The notes: generated from the sequence alone by a model not told the origin. Counted from the stretch's first letter, positions 41,254 through 51,054 are shown. The stretch is 64,000 bases of DNA from CAZYPU01 sp964649665 (GCA_964649665.1 CAZYPU010000002.1:1-64000); one strand, 5' to 3'. Translations and numbers: made by a program.

Positions 41254-42186
41254 ATGAAAATGACCAAAAGGAACCTGATATCTATAACAGACTTAACAAA
41301 AACCGAAATAGAAAACCTTTTTAAAACGGCAAAGGTCTTTAAAAAGGATCCCTTTTTAAAGAAAAGTGCGCTCGATTCAAAATCGATAGCGCTCGTATTC
41401 CAGAAGCCCTCCAACAGGACAAGGGTTTCTTTCGAGGTGGGCATGGTGGACCTCGGCGGGCACGCTACGTATCTGGGCCCGGAAGAGCTTGAATTAGGCG
41501 TCAGGGAATCCGTCAAGGACGTGGCGAGGGTTCTCTCAAGATATCTGGACGGCATCGTGGCAAGGACCTTTAAGCACAAGGACCTTCTTGACATGGCGAA
41601 GTTTTCCTCTATTCCGGTTATAAACGGGCTGACGGATCTTCTTCATCCGTGTCAGGGCCTAAGCGACCTTTTTACGATTGAGGAAAAATTCGGCAAGAAA
41701 AAAATTAAAATATCATTTGTGGGAGACGGAAATAATGTCCTGAACTCGCTCCTTTTGGGCGCTGGCACGCTCGGAAGAGACATATTTGTCGCGACGCCGA
41801 AAGGGCACGGGCCAAAGGCCGAAATTCTGAAAGAGGCGAAAAAAATCGCCGCCGCGAACAAATCACTTGTGGAACTAACGAACGATCCCGGGGAATGCGT
41901 AAGGGGGGCGGACGTAATTTACACCGATGTATGGGTCAGTATGGGCCAGGAAAAAGAAAAAGAAAACAGGATAAAAACGTTCAGGGGATTTCAGGTAAAC
42001 AAAGAGCTGGTTTCGCGCGCTAAAAAGGGTGTTTTAGTCATGCATTGCCTTCCCGCGCACAGGGGCGAAGAGATTACCGACGAGGTTATCGATGGAGAGA
42101 GTTCCATTGTTTACGAGCAGGCGGAAAACAGGCTCCACGTGCAGAAGGCGATATTGTTAATGTTTCTGAACCAGGTTCAGACGTAA
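41254..42186 (+). CDS. argF: ornithine carbamoyltransferase
   Basis: Joins carbamoyl phosphate and ornithine to citrulline. The 310-residue protein has carbamoyl-phosphate motif KPSNRTRVSFE near residue 51, HPCQGLSD near 132 and ornithine-binding MHCLPAHRGEE near 263. SMGQEKEKENR near 230 corresponds to the SMG loop of OTCases, which argues against aspartate transcarbamoylase. The gene follows a family A repeat and precedes argG by about 45 bases. Confidence 0.95.
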   Translation: MKMTKRNLISITDLTKTEIENLFKTAKVFKKDPFLKKSALDSKSIALVFQKPSNRTRVSFEVGMVDLGGHATYLGPEELELGVRESVKDVARVLSRYLDGIVARTFKHKDLLDMAKFSSIPVINGLTDLLHPCQGLSDLFTIEEKFGKKKIKISFVGDGNNVLNSLLLGAGTLGRDIFVATPKGHGPKAEILKEAKKIAAANKSLVELTNDPGECVRGADVIYTDVWVSMGQEKEKENRIKTFRGFQVNKELVSRAKKGVLVMHCLPAHRGEEITDEVIDGESSIVYEQAENRLHVQKAILLMFLNQVQT

Positions 42187-42231
42187 GCTTACGCGTGGAC
42201 CCGGTTCATGAGGTGATGAAAGGGTATGGTA

Positions 42232-43413
42232 ATGAGTAAAAAAGTGGTGTTAGCCTATTCCGGCGGGTTGGATACCTCGGTTGCCGTAAGGTGGCTCAAG
42301 GAAAAAGGGTTCGAGGTTATCTGCTATCTGGCGAATGTGGGTCAGGGCAAGGATATTGCCGCTTCGAAAACGAGGGCAAAAAAAGCCGGCGCGAAGAAAC
42401 TTATAGTGGGCGACTTAGAGAGGGAATTCGTCGAAGATTTTGTCTGGCCGAGCCTGAAGGCGAACGCGGTATATGAATCAAAATATTTTCTCGCTACGGC
42501 CCTTTCAAGGCCGCTTATCGCGAAAAAACTTGTTGAGGCGGCTCATAAAGAAGGCGCAAAGTACGTCGCCCACGGATGCACGGGCAAGGGCAATGACCAG
42601 GTAAGATTTGAGGTTACGATAGGGGCGCTTGACCCCTCCATCAGCGTGATAGCGCCCGTAAGGGAGTGGGAACTTGCCACCAGGGAAGCGGAGATAAGAT
42701 ACGCCGAGGTTCACGGCATACCGCTGGACGTTACGAAGAAAAAGCCATACAGTATAGACAGAAATATCTGGGGCGTGAGCATAGAAAGCGGAAAGCTCGA
42801 AGACCCGTGGTACGAACCGGCCGAAGACGCCTATCAGCTGACGGGGCCGGTTGAGAAATCGCCGGACAAACCCTGTTACCTTAAGATAGAATTCAAAGGC
42901 GGCATCCCCGGAAAGATAAACGGGAAATCTTTAGGGGCCGTCGCGCTCATAAAGAAGCTGAACGAAATAGGCGCGAGGCATTCGATAGGCAGAACCGATT
43001 TGGTCGAGGATAGATTGGTCGGGATCAAATCAAGGGAAGTCTATGAGGCGCCGGCGGCGAGCATACTGCTCGAAGCGCACAGGGCGCTGGAGGCGCTCGT
43101 GCTGGACAGGGAGACGATTTATTTCAAGGAAATCGTCTCCCTGAAATACGCAAGGCTCATATACGACGGTTTATGGTATACGCCGCTTAAGGAAGCGATA
43201 GATAAATTCGTGGATTATACGCAGAAAGTCGTTGATGGGACGGTAAATGTGAAGCTCTACAAGGGAAGCGTTTCGGCCCCCGGCAGAAAATCGCCCAAAT
43301 CCCTTTATAATAGGGAGCTTGCGACTTACGGCGAGGGCGACAAGTTCGACCAGTCCATGGCGAAGGGCTTTATCGAGCTTTTCGGGCTGCCGTATAGGAA
43401 GCGAAAAACGTAA
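42232..43413 (+). CDS. argG: argininosuccinate synthase
   Basis: Couples citrulline and aspartate with ATP to argininosuccinate. The roughly 393-residue protein starts KKVVLAYSGGLDTSVAV (ATP-pyrophosphatase P-loop) and has AHGCTGKGNDQVRFE near 112 and PYSIDRNIWGVSIE near 171. It has the acid residues of the citrulline site around GRTDLVEDRLVGIKSRE near 253. The ATG at 42232 fits an AAAGGG site better than the ATG at 42226, only two bases behind that site. Confidence 0.96.
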   Translation: MSKKVVLAYSGGLDTSVAVRWLKEKGFEVICYLANVGQGKDIAASKTRAKKAGAKKLIVGDLEREFVEDFVWPSLKANAVYESKYFLATALSRPLIAKKLVEAAHKEGAKYVAHGCTGKGNDQVRFEVTIGALDPSISVIAPVREWELATREAEIRYAEVHGIPLDVTKKKPYSIDRNIWGVSIESGKLEDPWYEPAEDAYQLTGPVEKSPDKPCYLKIEFKGGIPGKINGKSLGAVALIKKLNEIGARHSIGRTDLVEDRLVGIKSREVYEAPAASILLEAHRALEALVLDRETIYFKEIVSLKYARLIYDGLWYTPLKEAIDKFVDYTQKVVDGTVNVKLYKGSVSAPGRKSPKSLYNRELATYGEGDKFDQSMAKGFIELFGLPYRKRKT

Positions 43414-43461
43414 AGCGAAAAGCGAGAAACTAAAACTCAAAATTAAAAACTGGAGAAAAAA

Positions 43462-44856
43462 ATGACTAAAGAAGTATGGGGCGGGAGGTTTAAGAAAGAT
43501 CTGGACCCCGAAATAAAAGAATTTACTTCCAGCATATCATATGACAAAAGGCTCGCTCATTATGATATAAAAGGCAGCATAGCGCATGCAAAGATGCTGG
43601 GCAAATGCGGGATTATTTCTAAACAAGAAAGTGCCAAACTTGTCAAGGGCCTGTCAAAGATTGATAGGAAGTTAAAAAAAGGTAAGTTAAAGATAGCGGA
43701 ATCCAAATACGAAGATATCCATTTGGCCATAACGGGACTTTTAAAAAAAGAGTTATCCGGAAATACATGGAAGAGGCTTCACGCAGCAAGATCAAGGAAT
43801 GATCAAGTGGTCCTGGATTTAAGAATGTATTGTAAAGATGAAATAATTAATCTTGCAAAAACAATAAATTCTTTGCAAGTATGCATACTTTCCGGGGCGA
43901 AGAAATTTAGCAAAAAAAATACAACTATGCCATCGTATACACATTTGCAGCAAGCACAGTGCATTCTGTTGTCTCACCAGTTGCTTGCATATCTTGAAAT
44001 GCTGGAAAGAGATAAGGAAAGATTGCAGGATGCATTCAAAAGAGTTGATGTAATGCCGCTTGGCAGCGGTGCCCATAGGGGAACGGCTTTGCCGATAGAT
44101 AGATTTTATGTGGCAAGGCAATTAGGGTTTTCTAAAGTTTCGGAAAACAGCATAGATGCAGTCAGCCAAAGAGATTTTGTAGCAGAGTTTCTTGCCGTAC
44201 TAGCAGTACTTGCAATGCATCTATCGAGAATAGCGGAAGACTTTATTCTATGGTCCAGCACTGAATTCGGGTACATTACAGGAGACGATGCGCATTATAC
44301 CGGTTCAACTATGATGCCTAATAAGAAAAACCCGGACCCATTGGAGATTATACGGGCATCTTCAGGCGAAGTTTATGGGAATCTTGTATCCATTCTTACA
44401 CTGATGAAAGGATTGCCGCAAACCTATAATAGAGATATGCAGCTTGATAAACCGGCGTTGTTTAATGCAATAGATAAAACAAAAAAGTCATTAAAGATTC
44501 TAACGATAGTTCTATACGGCATAAAGATCAATGAGAACGTTCTTGAGAAAGCCTGTAAGAATGAATATATTTTTGCAGCTGATATATGCGAATATTTAGT
44601 GAAAAAAGGGTATTCCTGGTTTGATGCGCACAGGATAGTAGGTGAGCTGGTAAGATATTCGTTGGATGAAAAAAAAGAAATAAGTGAACTTTCCGACTCA
44701 GAGCTTGAAAAGTCTTCTAAATGTTTAAATGAAAAAATTATAAAAAAGTTACTAAATCCCGTTAGCTCTGTAAATAGCGTTAAGTCATATGGCGGTACAA
44801 GCCCGTCTTCGGTAAAAAGACAGATAAAAAAGTGGAGTAAGACCTTAAGGGGATAA
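43462..44856 (+). CDS. argH: argininosuccinate lyase
   Basis: Splits argininosuccinate to arginine and fumarate. The 464-residue fumarase-superfamily protein has WGGRFKKDLDPEIKEF at its start, LHAARSRNDQVVLDLRMY near 108, PSYTHLQQAQ near 155 and the signature GSTMMPNKKNPDPLE near 276. It looks complete and functional. The base composition is unlike its neighbours: 17 of 60 bases in 43801-43860 are G or C, against 35 of 60 in argG 42541-42600, and codons prefer A/T at third positions. This suggests it was replaced by a copy from another organism. Confidence 0.95.
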   Translation: MTKEVWGGRFKKDLDPEIKEFTSSISYDKRLAHYDIKGSIAHAKMLGKCGIISKQESAKLVKGLSKIDRKLKKGKLKIAESKYEDIHLAITGLLKKELSGNTWKRLHAARSRNDQVVLDLRMYCKDEIINLAKTINSLQVCILSGAKKFSKKNTTMPSYTHLQQAQCILLSHQLLAYLEMLERDKERLQDAFKRVDVMPLGSGAHRGTALPIDRFYVARQLGFSKVSENSIDAVSQRDFVAEFLAVLAVLAMHLSRIAEDFILWSSTEFGYITGDDAHYTGSTMMPNKKNPDPLEIIRASSGEVYGNLVSILTLMKGLPQTYNRDMQLDKPALFNAIDKTKKSLKILTIVLYGIKINENVLEKACKNEYIFAADICEYLVKKGYSWFDAHRIVGELVRYSLDEKKEISELSDSELEKSSKCLNEKIIKKLLNPVSSVNSVKSYGGTSPSSVKRQIKKWSKTLRG

Positions 44857-44857
44857 T

Positions 44858-46102
44858 ATGCATCGCTTCAAATACAGAGGACGCTCGCTTTATTGCGAGA
44901 ACGTAAGGATCGATGAAATAGCAAGGCGCGTGGGAAGCCCTCTGTATATTTACAGCAAGAACACCCTTCTTGATCACTACAGGCGCATAGAAAGGGCGCT
45001 TAGCGGCGCCTCACCCCTTATATGCTTCTCCGTGAAGAGCAATTCGAACCTTGCCATTCTCAAGGTTCTTCTCGGCGCGGGCGCGGGTCTCGATATTGTT
45101 TCCGGCGGCGAACTTTACCGCGCAAAAATGGTAAATGCCGATCCGAGAAAAATTGTATATGCCGGTGTAGGCAAAAAGCGGGATGAAATCATTAACGCCA
45201 TAAGGTACGGCATATTTTTCTTCAATGTAGAGTCGCAGGAAGAGCTGGAGCTTTTAAATAAGTGCGCCGCGGAGATGCAGAGAAAAGTAAACGTCGCCGT
45301 GCGCATAAATCCGGACGTTGATGCCGCGACACATGATTATATAACCACGGGGAAGGCTCATACGAAGTTCGGGGTTGACTTCAAAACCGCCCGTGGTATC
45401 TTTCGTTCAAGCTGGAGGTACAGAAACGCCGTAATAAAAGGCGTGCATTTACACATAGGATCCCAGATTCTGAGTTCCCAGCCGTTCCATAACGCGATAA
45501 AAAAGGTGCTGGATTTCCTAAAAGAAAACAGAATTTTCATTGAATACCTCAATATCGGAGGCGGAATGGGGATTGTGTATTCGCTTGAGAGGCCCCAGAC
45601 GGCGGCGCGCTTCGCCGGGAGGATACTGCCGCTGGTCTTGAAAACCGGCCTGAAACTTATTCTCGAGCCCGGCAGGTTCATTTCCGGCAATAGCGGGATA
45701 ATGGTAACAAGGGTGCTGTACAGAAAGAAAACGTCACGTAAGAGATTTGTCATAGTGGACAGCGGCATGAACGACCTTATGAGGCCGAGCCTTTACAGCG
45801 CCCATCATACCCTTTTACCGGTTACGAAGCCGGCGAAGAACGCAAAGAGGGTAAAGTGCGATGTTGTGGGCCCTATCTGTGAGACGGGTGATTTTCTCGC
45901 CAGGGACAGGCTCCTGCCGCTCTTTAAGCAGGGAGACCTTATCGCCGTGATGGGCGCGGGCGCGTATGGCTATACCATGTCGTCAAACTATAATTCAAGG
46001 CCGCGCGCCCCGGAAGTAATGGTTGACGGAAGCAGATTTTCCGTTGTCAAGCGCAGGGAAAACTACAGGGATCTTGTGAGGGGAGAGTCTTCCGGGATAT
46101 GA
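44858..46102 (+). CDS. lysA: diaminopimelate decarboxylase
   Basis: Decarboxylates meso-diaminopimelate to lysine. The 414-residue PLP enzyme has the alanine-racemase-type barrel with PLP lysine Lys60 in CFSVKSNSN, HIGSQILSSQPF near 199, the glycine-rich LNIGGGMGI near 228, EPGRFISGNSG near 272 and the cysteine motif GPICETGDFLA near 336. It begins one base after argH, so transcription continues from the arginine genes, and it overlaps dapF by four bases. Base composition returns to the local norm here. Confidence 0.95.
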   Translation: MHRFKYRGRSLYCENVRIDEIARRVGSPLYIYSKNTLLDHYRRIERALSGASPLICFSVKSNSNLAILKVLLGAGAGLDIVSGGELYRAKMVNADPRKIVYAGVGKKRDEIINAIRYGIFFFNVESQEELELLNKCAAEMQRKVNVAVRINPDVDAATHDYITTGKAHTKFGVDFKTARGIFRSSWRYRNAVIKGVHLHIGSQILSSQPFHNAIKKVLDFLKENRIFIEYLNIGGGMGIVYSLERPQTAARFAGRILPLVLKTGLKLILEPGRFISGNSGIMVTRVLYRKKTSRKRFVIVDSGMNDLMRPSLYSAHHTLLPVTKPAKNAKRVKCDVVGPICETGDFLARDRLLPLFKQGDLIAVMGAGAYGYTMSSNYNSRPRAPEVMVDGSRFSVVKRRENYRDLVRGESSGI

Positions 46103-46917
46103 AGATAGATTTCACGAAAGCCCAAGCCGCCGGGAACGATTTTATTATAGTTGACAATACCGCCGGGGCCGTTACCGGGAAAATCGAGGATCTGGGCCGT
46201 TTCGCGAAATTCGCTTGCAAGAGGAAATATTCCCTCGGCGCCGACGGACTGCTTGTCCTGGAGGATTCGGCGGCGGCTGATTTTAAAATGAGAATTTTCA
46301 ATCCCGACGGCTCCGAAGTTACAATGTGCGGAAACGGCATTCGCGCGAGCGCCCTCTACGCTTATAGCAGAAAATGGTGCAGCCTTTCCATGAAGATCGA
46401 AACCGGCGCCGGGATACTGGAGGCGTCCATAAACGGCGAAGCGGTCAGGGTAAAAATGACGCCGCCTAACAATATCGAGCTCGACCGTAACATAGGCGCC
46501 GGGAAGACAATAATTAATGTCCACGTGCTGAATACGGGCGTCCCGCACGCGGTGCATTTTGTAGATGATGTGGAAAAATACCCTGTTACGGAGATGGGCG
46601 GCAAGATAAGGTACCACAAGGTATTTGAGCCGGATGGGACAAACGCGAATTTTGTGCAGATTTCAGGAAAATCCGCGATAAAGGTGAGGACGTACGAAAG
46701 GGGCGTCGAGGACGAGACGCTTGCCTGCGGTACCGGCGTGGTCGCGTCGGCCGTTGTTTCGCATCTCGCGAACGGCATACAGCCGCCCGTAAGCGCCGTC
46801 ACAAAAAGCGGCGACGTTCTAACCGTGCATTTCAAGAAAGAGCGCGACGCCTTTAGCGATGTTTATTTAGAGGGAAAAGCGCATATAGTTTTTAAGGGAG
46901 AGGTAGATTATGTTTAA
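46099..46917 (+). CDS. dapF: diaminopimelate epimerase
   Basis: Converts LL-diaminopimelate to the meso form for lysine and peptidoglycan. The 272-residue protein has KAQAAGNDFIIVDN near residue 6 and the two catalytic cysteines, Cys77 in MCGNGIR and Cys210 in ACGTGV. GTNANFVQ near 186 is typical. Both halves of the pseudo-two-fold fold are complete. It overlaps lysA by four bases and dapA by eight. Confidence 0.96.
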   Translation: MKIDFTKAQAAGNDFIIVDNTAGAVTGKIEDLGRFAKFACKRKYSLGADGLLVLEDSAAADFKMRIFNPDGSEVTMCGNGIRASALYAYSRKWCSLSMKIETGAGILEASINGEAVRVKMTPPNNIELDRNIGAGKTIINVHVLNTGVPHAVHFVDDVEKYPVTEMGGKIRYHKVFEPDGTNANFVQISGKSAIKVRTYERGVEDETLACGTGVVASAVVSHLANGIQPPVSAVTKSGDVLTVHFKKERDAFSDVYLEGKAHIVFKGEVDYV

Positions 46918-47776
46918 AGGATCATTTGTCGCCATAGTAACCCCTTTTAAGCGGGGAAAAATAGATTACACAAAGTTCAGGGAGCTTGTGGAATTCCAGA
47001 TCAAAAACGGCACCGACGGAATCGTGCCCGCCGGCTGCACCGGCGAGGCGGCAACGCTTGCCCACGAGGAACAGAAAAAGCTTGTCAAATTTACGTGTGA
47101 AATAGTGAATAAAAGGGTTTCGGTTATAGGCGGAGCCGGCTCGAATAGCACTGCCGAGGCGGTTTGCCTGACAAAATACGCCAAGAGATCCGGCTGTGAC
47201 GGAGTGCTATCCATAACGCCGTATTATAATAAGCCGACCCCCGAAGGCCAGTTCAGGCACTACAAGGCTGTCGCGAAAAGCGCGGACATACCCGTTATGG
47301 TTTACAACGTGCCTTCGCGCACGGGCATATCCATAAGTCCTCAAACCATCGCGCGGCTTTCAAAAATAGAAAATATCACCGCCATCAAGGAAGCCTCCGG
47401 CAGCCTGGACCAGGTAAGCCGGATTCTTTCGATGTGCGATATAACGGTATTAAGCGGCGACGACTCTCTTACGCTGCCGATGATGTCTATCGGAGCCAAA
47501 GGCGTGGTAAGTGTCGTGGCAAACCTCGTTCCCCGGGAGGTCCACAACATGGTATCCTGCTTCCTTGAGGGAGACCTTGAACGGGCAAGAAAATTGCATT
47601 ACCGGATACTGCCGCTCGCCGGGGCGATGTTCATAGAGACAAACCCGATACCGGTTAAGACGTCGATGAGGATGCTTAGAAGGCTGAATGGGGAATTCAG
47701 GCTGCCTCTCTGCGGCATGGAAAAAGAGAACGAAACAAAACTTAAAAAGGCCTTGAAAAAGTACGGACTGATATAA
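46910..47776 (+). CDS. dapA: 4-hydroxy-tetrahydrodipicolinate synthase
   Basis: Condenses pyruvate with aspartate semialdehyde, the first committed step to lysine. The 288-residue TIM-barrel protein has GSFVAIVTPF at the start, GCTGEAATL near 42, the YNVPSRTG loop near 131 and Schiff-base lysine Lys160 in AIKEASGSLD. The GDDSLTLPMM stretch near 182 also fits DapA rather than other family members. It is followed after 29 bases by dapB. Confidence 0.95.
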   Translation: MFKGSFVAIVTPFKRGKIDYTKFRELVEFQIKNGTDGIVPAGCTGEAATLAHEEQKKLVKFTCEIVNKRVSVIGGAGSNSTAEAVCLTKYAKRSGCDGVLSITPYYNKPTPEGQFRHYKAVAKSADIPVMVYNVPSRTGISISPQTIARLSKIENITAIKEASGSLDQVSRILSMCDITVLSGDDSLTLPMMSIGAKGVVSVVANLVPREVHNMVSCFLEGDLERARKLHYRILPLAGAMFIETNPIPVKTSMRMLRRLNGEFRLPLCGMEKENETKLKKALKKYGLI

Positions 47777-47805
47777 GAAAGACCTGCGAGGTCAGACAGG
47801 TAAAA

Positions 47806-48510
47806 ATGACCAGGATAGTAGTCAGCGGCGCCGAAGGGCGAATGGGCAGGAGAATTACCGAGCTTGCCCGAAAAAACCCTGAATTTGAAGTTGTAGCCGG
47901 ACTCGAGTTAAAAGCGAATCCCGGTTTAAACATAGTGAGCGGTTTAAACGATATCAAGGTCGATTATGACTGCATTATAGAATTTACAACACCCGAGGCA
48001 ACGCTTAAACACCTAAAAGCGGCCGAGAAAGCTAAAAAAGGCATGGTTATCGGCACGACAGGTTTTTCAGAAGAGGAATTCGGCGCCATAAAGAAGGCGT
48101 CGGGAGCCATACCGGTTATTTTTTCGCCGAACATGTCGGTCTCCGTAAATCTTTTGTTCAGCCTTATAAAAAAATCAGCCGGGATACTGGCCGCGCCTTA
48201 CAGCGTGAGAATAAAGGAAACGCACCACGTACATAAGAAAGACAAGCCGAGCGGGACCGCGCGGGCCATGGCAGATATTGTAAGGGAAAATTCATCAAAG
48301 ACAGACGTGCCGGTAGAGGCCGTGCGGGAAGGCGAAGTTGTCGGCGAGCATGAGATAATTTTCGAAAGCGGTGAGGACGTGTTAAGAATTTCGCACAGCG
48401 CCAAGACAAGAGACATATTTGCGCTCGGGGCCTTAAAGGCGGCCGGATTTCTCGCGAAGAAAAAGAAGGGCCTTTTCTCCATGTCGGACGTATTGGGATT
48501 GAAGGAGTAA
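47806..48510 (+). CDS. dapB: 4-hydroxy-tetrahydrodipicolinate reductase
   Basis: Reduces the DapA product with NAD(P)H to tetrahydrodipicolinate. The 234-residue protein is a little short but has VVSGAEGRMGRR at residue 4, VIGTTGFSEEE near 80, FSPNMSVSVNLLF near 106 and the catalytic ETHHVHKKDKPSGTA near 140. The last part has RISHSAKTRDIFALGALKAA. A small palindrome in the 29-base gap before it resembles the 6.5-kb repeats. It lies two bases before dapL. Confidence 0.94.
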   Translation: MTRIVVSGAEGRMGRRITELARKNPEFEVVAGLELKANPGLNIVSGLNDIKVDYDCIIEFTTPEATLKHLKAAEKAKKGMVIGTTGFSEEEFGAIKKASGAIPVIFSPNMSVSVNLLFSLIKKSAGILAAPYSVRIKETHHVHKKDKPSGTARAMADIVRENSSKTDVPVEAVREGEVVGEHEIIFESGEDVLRISHSAKTRDIFALGALKAAGFLAKKKKGLFSMSDVLGLKE

Positions 48511-48512
48511 GA

Positions 48513-49682
48513 ATGGGCATAAAAATAGAACTGTCGAATAAGCTTACGAGCCTGCCGCCGTATCTTTTTGTGGAAATAGACAGGGCGAAAAAGAAGGCCA
48601 GGGAAGAGGGCAGGGACATAATAGACCTTGGGGTGGGCGATCCGGATCGGCCGACGCCCAAATTTATTGTCGAAGCGCTCCACAGAGCGAGTCTCAATGC
48701 CCAGACGCACCACTACGCCCTTGACAAAGGGCTGCCGGAACTCAGGATCGCGATCGCGCGGTGGTACAAGGCGCGATTTAACGTAGATCTGGACCCCGAC
48801 GGTGAAATACTGCCGCTCATAGGCTCAAAAGAGGGAATATCCCACATGCCGCTCGCTTTTATCAACTCCGGTGAAATCGGGCTCGTGCCAGATCCGTGCT
48901 ACCCGCCGTACAATTCAAGCATAATTTTTGCGGGCGGAACGCCTTATAGGCTGCCCCTTCTTGAGGAGGCATCGTTTCTGCCGAACCTGCGCCACCTGAA
49001 GCCGGGCGTTCTAAATAAGGCGAAGATGATGTTTCTGAATTATCCAAATAATCCCACCGCGGCCGTATGCGATAGGTCTTTTTTCAGGGAAGTCGTGAAA
49101 TTCGCAGAGAGGCACAATATAGTGGTGTGCCACGACGCCGCCTACAGTGAACTTTCTTTTGAAGGCCTGAAGATACCCAGCTTTCTCGAGACAGAGGGCG
49201 CTAAGGACGTCGGGGTGGAATTTCACTCTTTTTCTAAAATATTTAACATGACAGGCTGGAGGCTCGGCTTTGCCTGCGGAAATGCGAAAATCATAGGCGC
49301 GCTTACAAAAGTTAAATCCAATATCGATTCCGGCGTTTTTAATGCGATTCAAATGGCCGGCGTTGAGGCGCTCGGGAGAGTGGATAAGATTACGGCGGAC
49401 ATAAAATCCCTTTATGAAAAGCGCAGGGATGTTTTTGCCGAAGGATTACGCAAGATCGGCTGGAATGTCCCGAAGCCTAAGGCGACATTTTACGTGTGGG
49501 CCCGGGTTTTCGGAAGATACACGTCCGTAAGCCTCGCGAAGGAACTGCTGGAGAAAGCCGATGTGGTGATTACCCCCGGCAACGGGTTCGGCGCAAGCGG
49601 CGAGGGTTATGTGAGGATGGCCCTAACTGTCGATGAAGCGCGCCTGAAGGAAGCCGCCGCGAGGATCGGAAAAGTCATATAA
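48513..49682 (+). CDS. dapL: LL-diaminopimelate aminotransferase
   Basis: Converts tetrahydrodipicolinate directly to LL-diaminopimelate with glutamate, bypassing the succinyl/acetyl branches. The 389-residue class I/II aminotransferase has LGVGDPDRPTP near residue 39, HHYALDKGLPELR near 69, NYPNNPTAAVCD near 172, PLP lysine Lys242 in HSFSKIFNMTGWR, and RMALTVDEARL at the end. With DapA, DapB, DapF and LysA beside it, the identification as DapL rather than another aminotransferase is strong. DapL is typical of chlamydiae, plants and many anaerobes. Confidence 0.93.
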   Translation: MGIKIELSNKLTSLPPYLFVEIDRAKKKAREEGRDIIDLGVGDPDRPTPKFIVEALHRASLNAQTHHYALDKGLPELRIAIARWYKARFNVDLDPDGEILPLIGSKEGISHMPLAFINSGEIGLVPDPCYPPYNSSIIFAGGTPYRLPLLEEASFLPNLRHLKPGVLNKAKMMFLNYPNNPTAAVCDRSFFREVVKFAERHNIVVCHDAAYSELSFEGLKIPSFLETEGAKDVGVEFHSFSKIFNMTGWRLGFACGNAKIIGALTKVKSNIDSGVFNAIQMAGVEALGRVDKITADIKSLYEKRRDVFAEGLRKIGWNVPKPKATFYVWARVFGRYTSVSLAKELLEKADVVITPGNGFGASGEGYVRMALTVDEARLKEAAARIGKVI

Positions 49683-49696
49683 ATTAAAAACGGAAG

Positions 49697-50179
49697 ATGC
49701 AAAATCGGAAAAATCGGACATACATAGCGATAGGCTCGAATTTAGGCGATAGAAGGGCCAATATCGGCAAAGCGATAAAGCTTGTAAAGTTAATAAATGG
49801 AGTGAAGTTAAAACGGACATCCACGATTTACGAGACGGATCCCGTAGGCGGGCCGCCGCAAAAAAAGTATTTAAACGGCGTTTTCGAAATAGAAACAGCC
49901 CTCGATCCCTCCGGGCTTTTAAAGGAACTCCGGAAAATCGAAAAAGAACTCGGCAGAAAAAGAAAAGTAAAAAACGGCCCGCGGACGATAGATCTTGATA
50001 TTCTGATCTTCGGAGATGAAAAAATAAACAGGAAAGACTTAAGCGTCCCGCATCCGAGAATGCATGAAAGGGAATTTGTTTTACGCGGCCTGCGGGAATT
50101 ACTGCCCCATGCTTATGCGTGGGGAATCTGCAATAAAACGAAGCGCCCCGCACGCGTAAGCGCGGGGGGGGATGAATGA
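49697..50179 (+). CDS. folK: 2-amino-4-hydroxy-6-hydroxymethyldihydropteridine pyrophosphokinase
   Basis: Transfers pyrophosphate from ATP to the pterin in folate synthesis. The 160-residue protein has YIAIGSNLGDRRANI near residue 8, YETDPVGGPPQKKYLNGV near 45, and the diagnostic GPRTIDLDILIFGDE near 94, followed by PHPRMHEREFVLRGL. The family signature is intact. It overlaps panC by four bases. Other folate genes are not in the window, so it is simply carried along in this anabolic run. Confidence 0.94.
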   Translation: MQNRKNRTYIAIGSNLGDRRANIGKAIKLVKLINGVKLKRTSTIYETDPVGGPPQKKYLNGVFEIETALDPSGLLKELRKIEKELGRKRKVKNGPRTIDLDILIFGDEKINRKDLSVPHPRMHEREFVLRGLRELLPHAYAWGICNKTKRPARVSAGGDE

Positions 50180-51054
50180 AAGTAATCGCCGATATAGATA
50201 AGATGAGGACCTACGCCAAAATCATGAAAAAGGAAAATAAGCTTGTCGGCTTTGTTCCCACCATGGGGTATCTGCATGAGGGGCATTTAAGCATTATAAG
50301 ATCCGCGCGCAAGCAATCCGACGTTGTTATATTGAGCATATTCGTTAATCCCATCCAATTCGCGCCGGACGAGGATTTCAGAAAATACCCGCGTGACATA
50401 AAAAGGGACGAGGAGCTCGTGAAATCCTGCGGGGCGGACGTCCTGTTTTACCCGAAGAAAGAAAGTATGTACCCGGGCGGTTTTTCGACATATGTGAACG
50501 TGGAAAAGCTGACCGAGCGGCTCTGCGGTAAATCGAGGCCCGGTCACTTCAGGGGTGTTACGACCGTTGTAGCGAAACTTTTTGAAATTATCAGGCCCGA
50601 CATAGCGTATTTCGGCCAGAAGGACGCCCAGCAGGCGCTTGTTATCAGCAAGATGGTTGAGGACCTGAATATGGATGTAGCGGTAAAAATATTGCCCATA
50701 ATACGGGACAAGGACGGTGTCGCGGTCAGCTCCAGAAATACCTATCTTTCGAAATCGGAAAGGAAGGATGCGCTCGTCCTGCATAGATCGCTTGAAGCCG
50801 CGCACGAGGCGTTTGATTCCGGAGAAAGGGACGCTAAAAAAATCGTAAAAAGAATGCGCGAGATAATTTCCGCTGTGCCCTCGGCAAAATTAGACTACAT
50901 CTCGATAGCCGATGTGAAATCCCTTAAAGAAACCCCCAGCATCACAGGCGAGGTCCTGGTGGCGCTGGCTGTTTTTATAGGAAAAGTACGGCTGATAGAT
51001 AATGTGATTCTGGATACGGAGAAGCCGGAGAAAATACATGCGGGACAAAAGTAA
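50176..51054 (+). CDS. panC: pantothenate synthetase
   Basis: Joins pantoate and beta-alanine with ATP to pantothenate, the coenzyme A precursor. The 292-residue protein has the nucleotide motif PTMGYLHEGHLSII near 28, NPIQFAPDEDFRKYPRD near 57, GHFRGVTTVVAKLF near 124, AYFGQKDAQQ near 143 and the ISKM loop. SSRNTYLS near 186 is also typical. It overlaps folK by four bases and nadA by 17. panB and panD are not in the window. Confidence 0.95.
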   Translation: MKVIADIDKMRTYAKIMKKENKLVGFVPTMGYLHEGHLSIIRSARKQSDVVILSIFVNPIQFAPDEDFRKYPRDIKRDEELVKSCGADVLFYPKKESMYPGGFSTYVNVEKLTERLCGKSRPGHFRGVTTVVAKLFEIIRPDIAYFGQKDAQQALVISKMVEDLNMDVAVKILPIIRDKDGVAVSSRNTYLSKSERKDALVLHRSLEAAHEAFDSGERDAKKIVKRMREIISAVPSAKLDYISIADVKSLKETPSITGEVLVALAVFIGKVRLIDNVILDTEKPEKIHAGQK

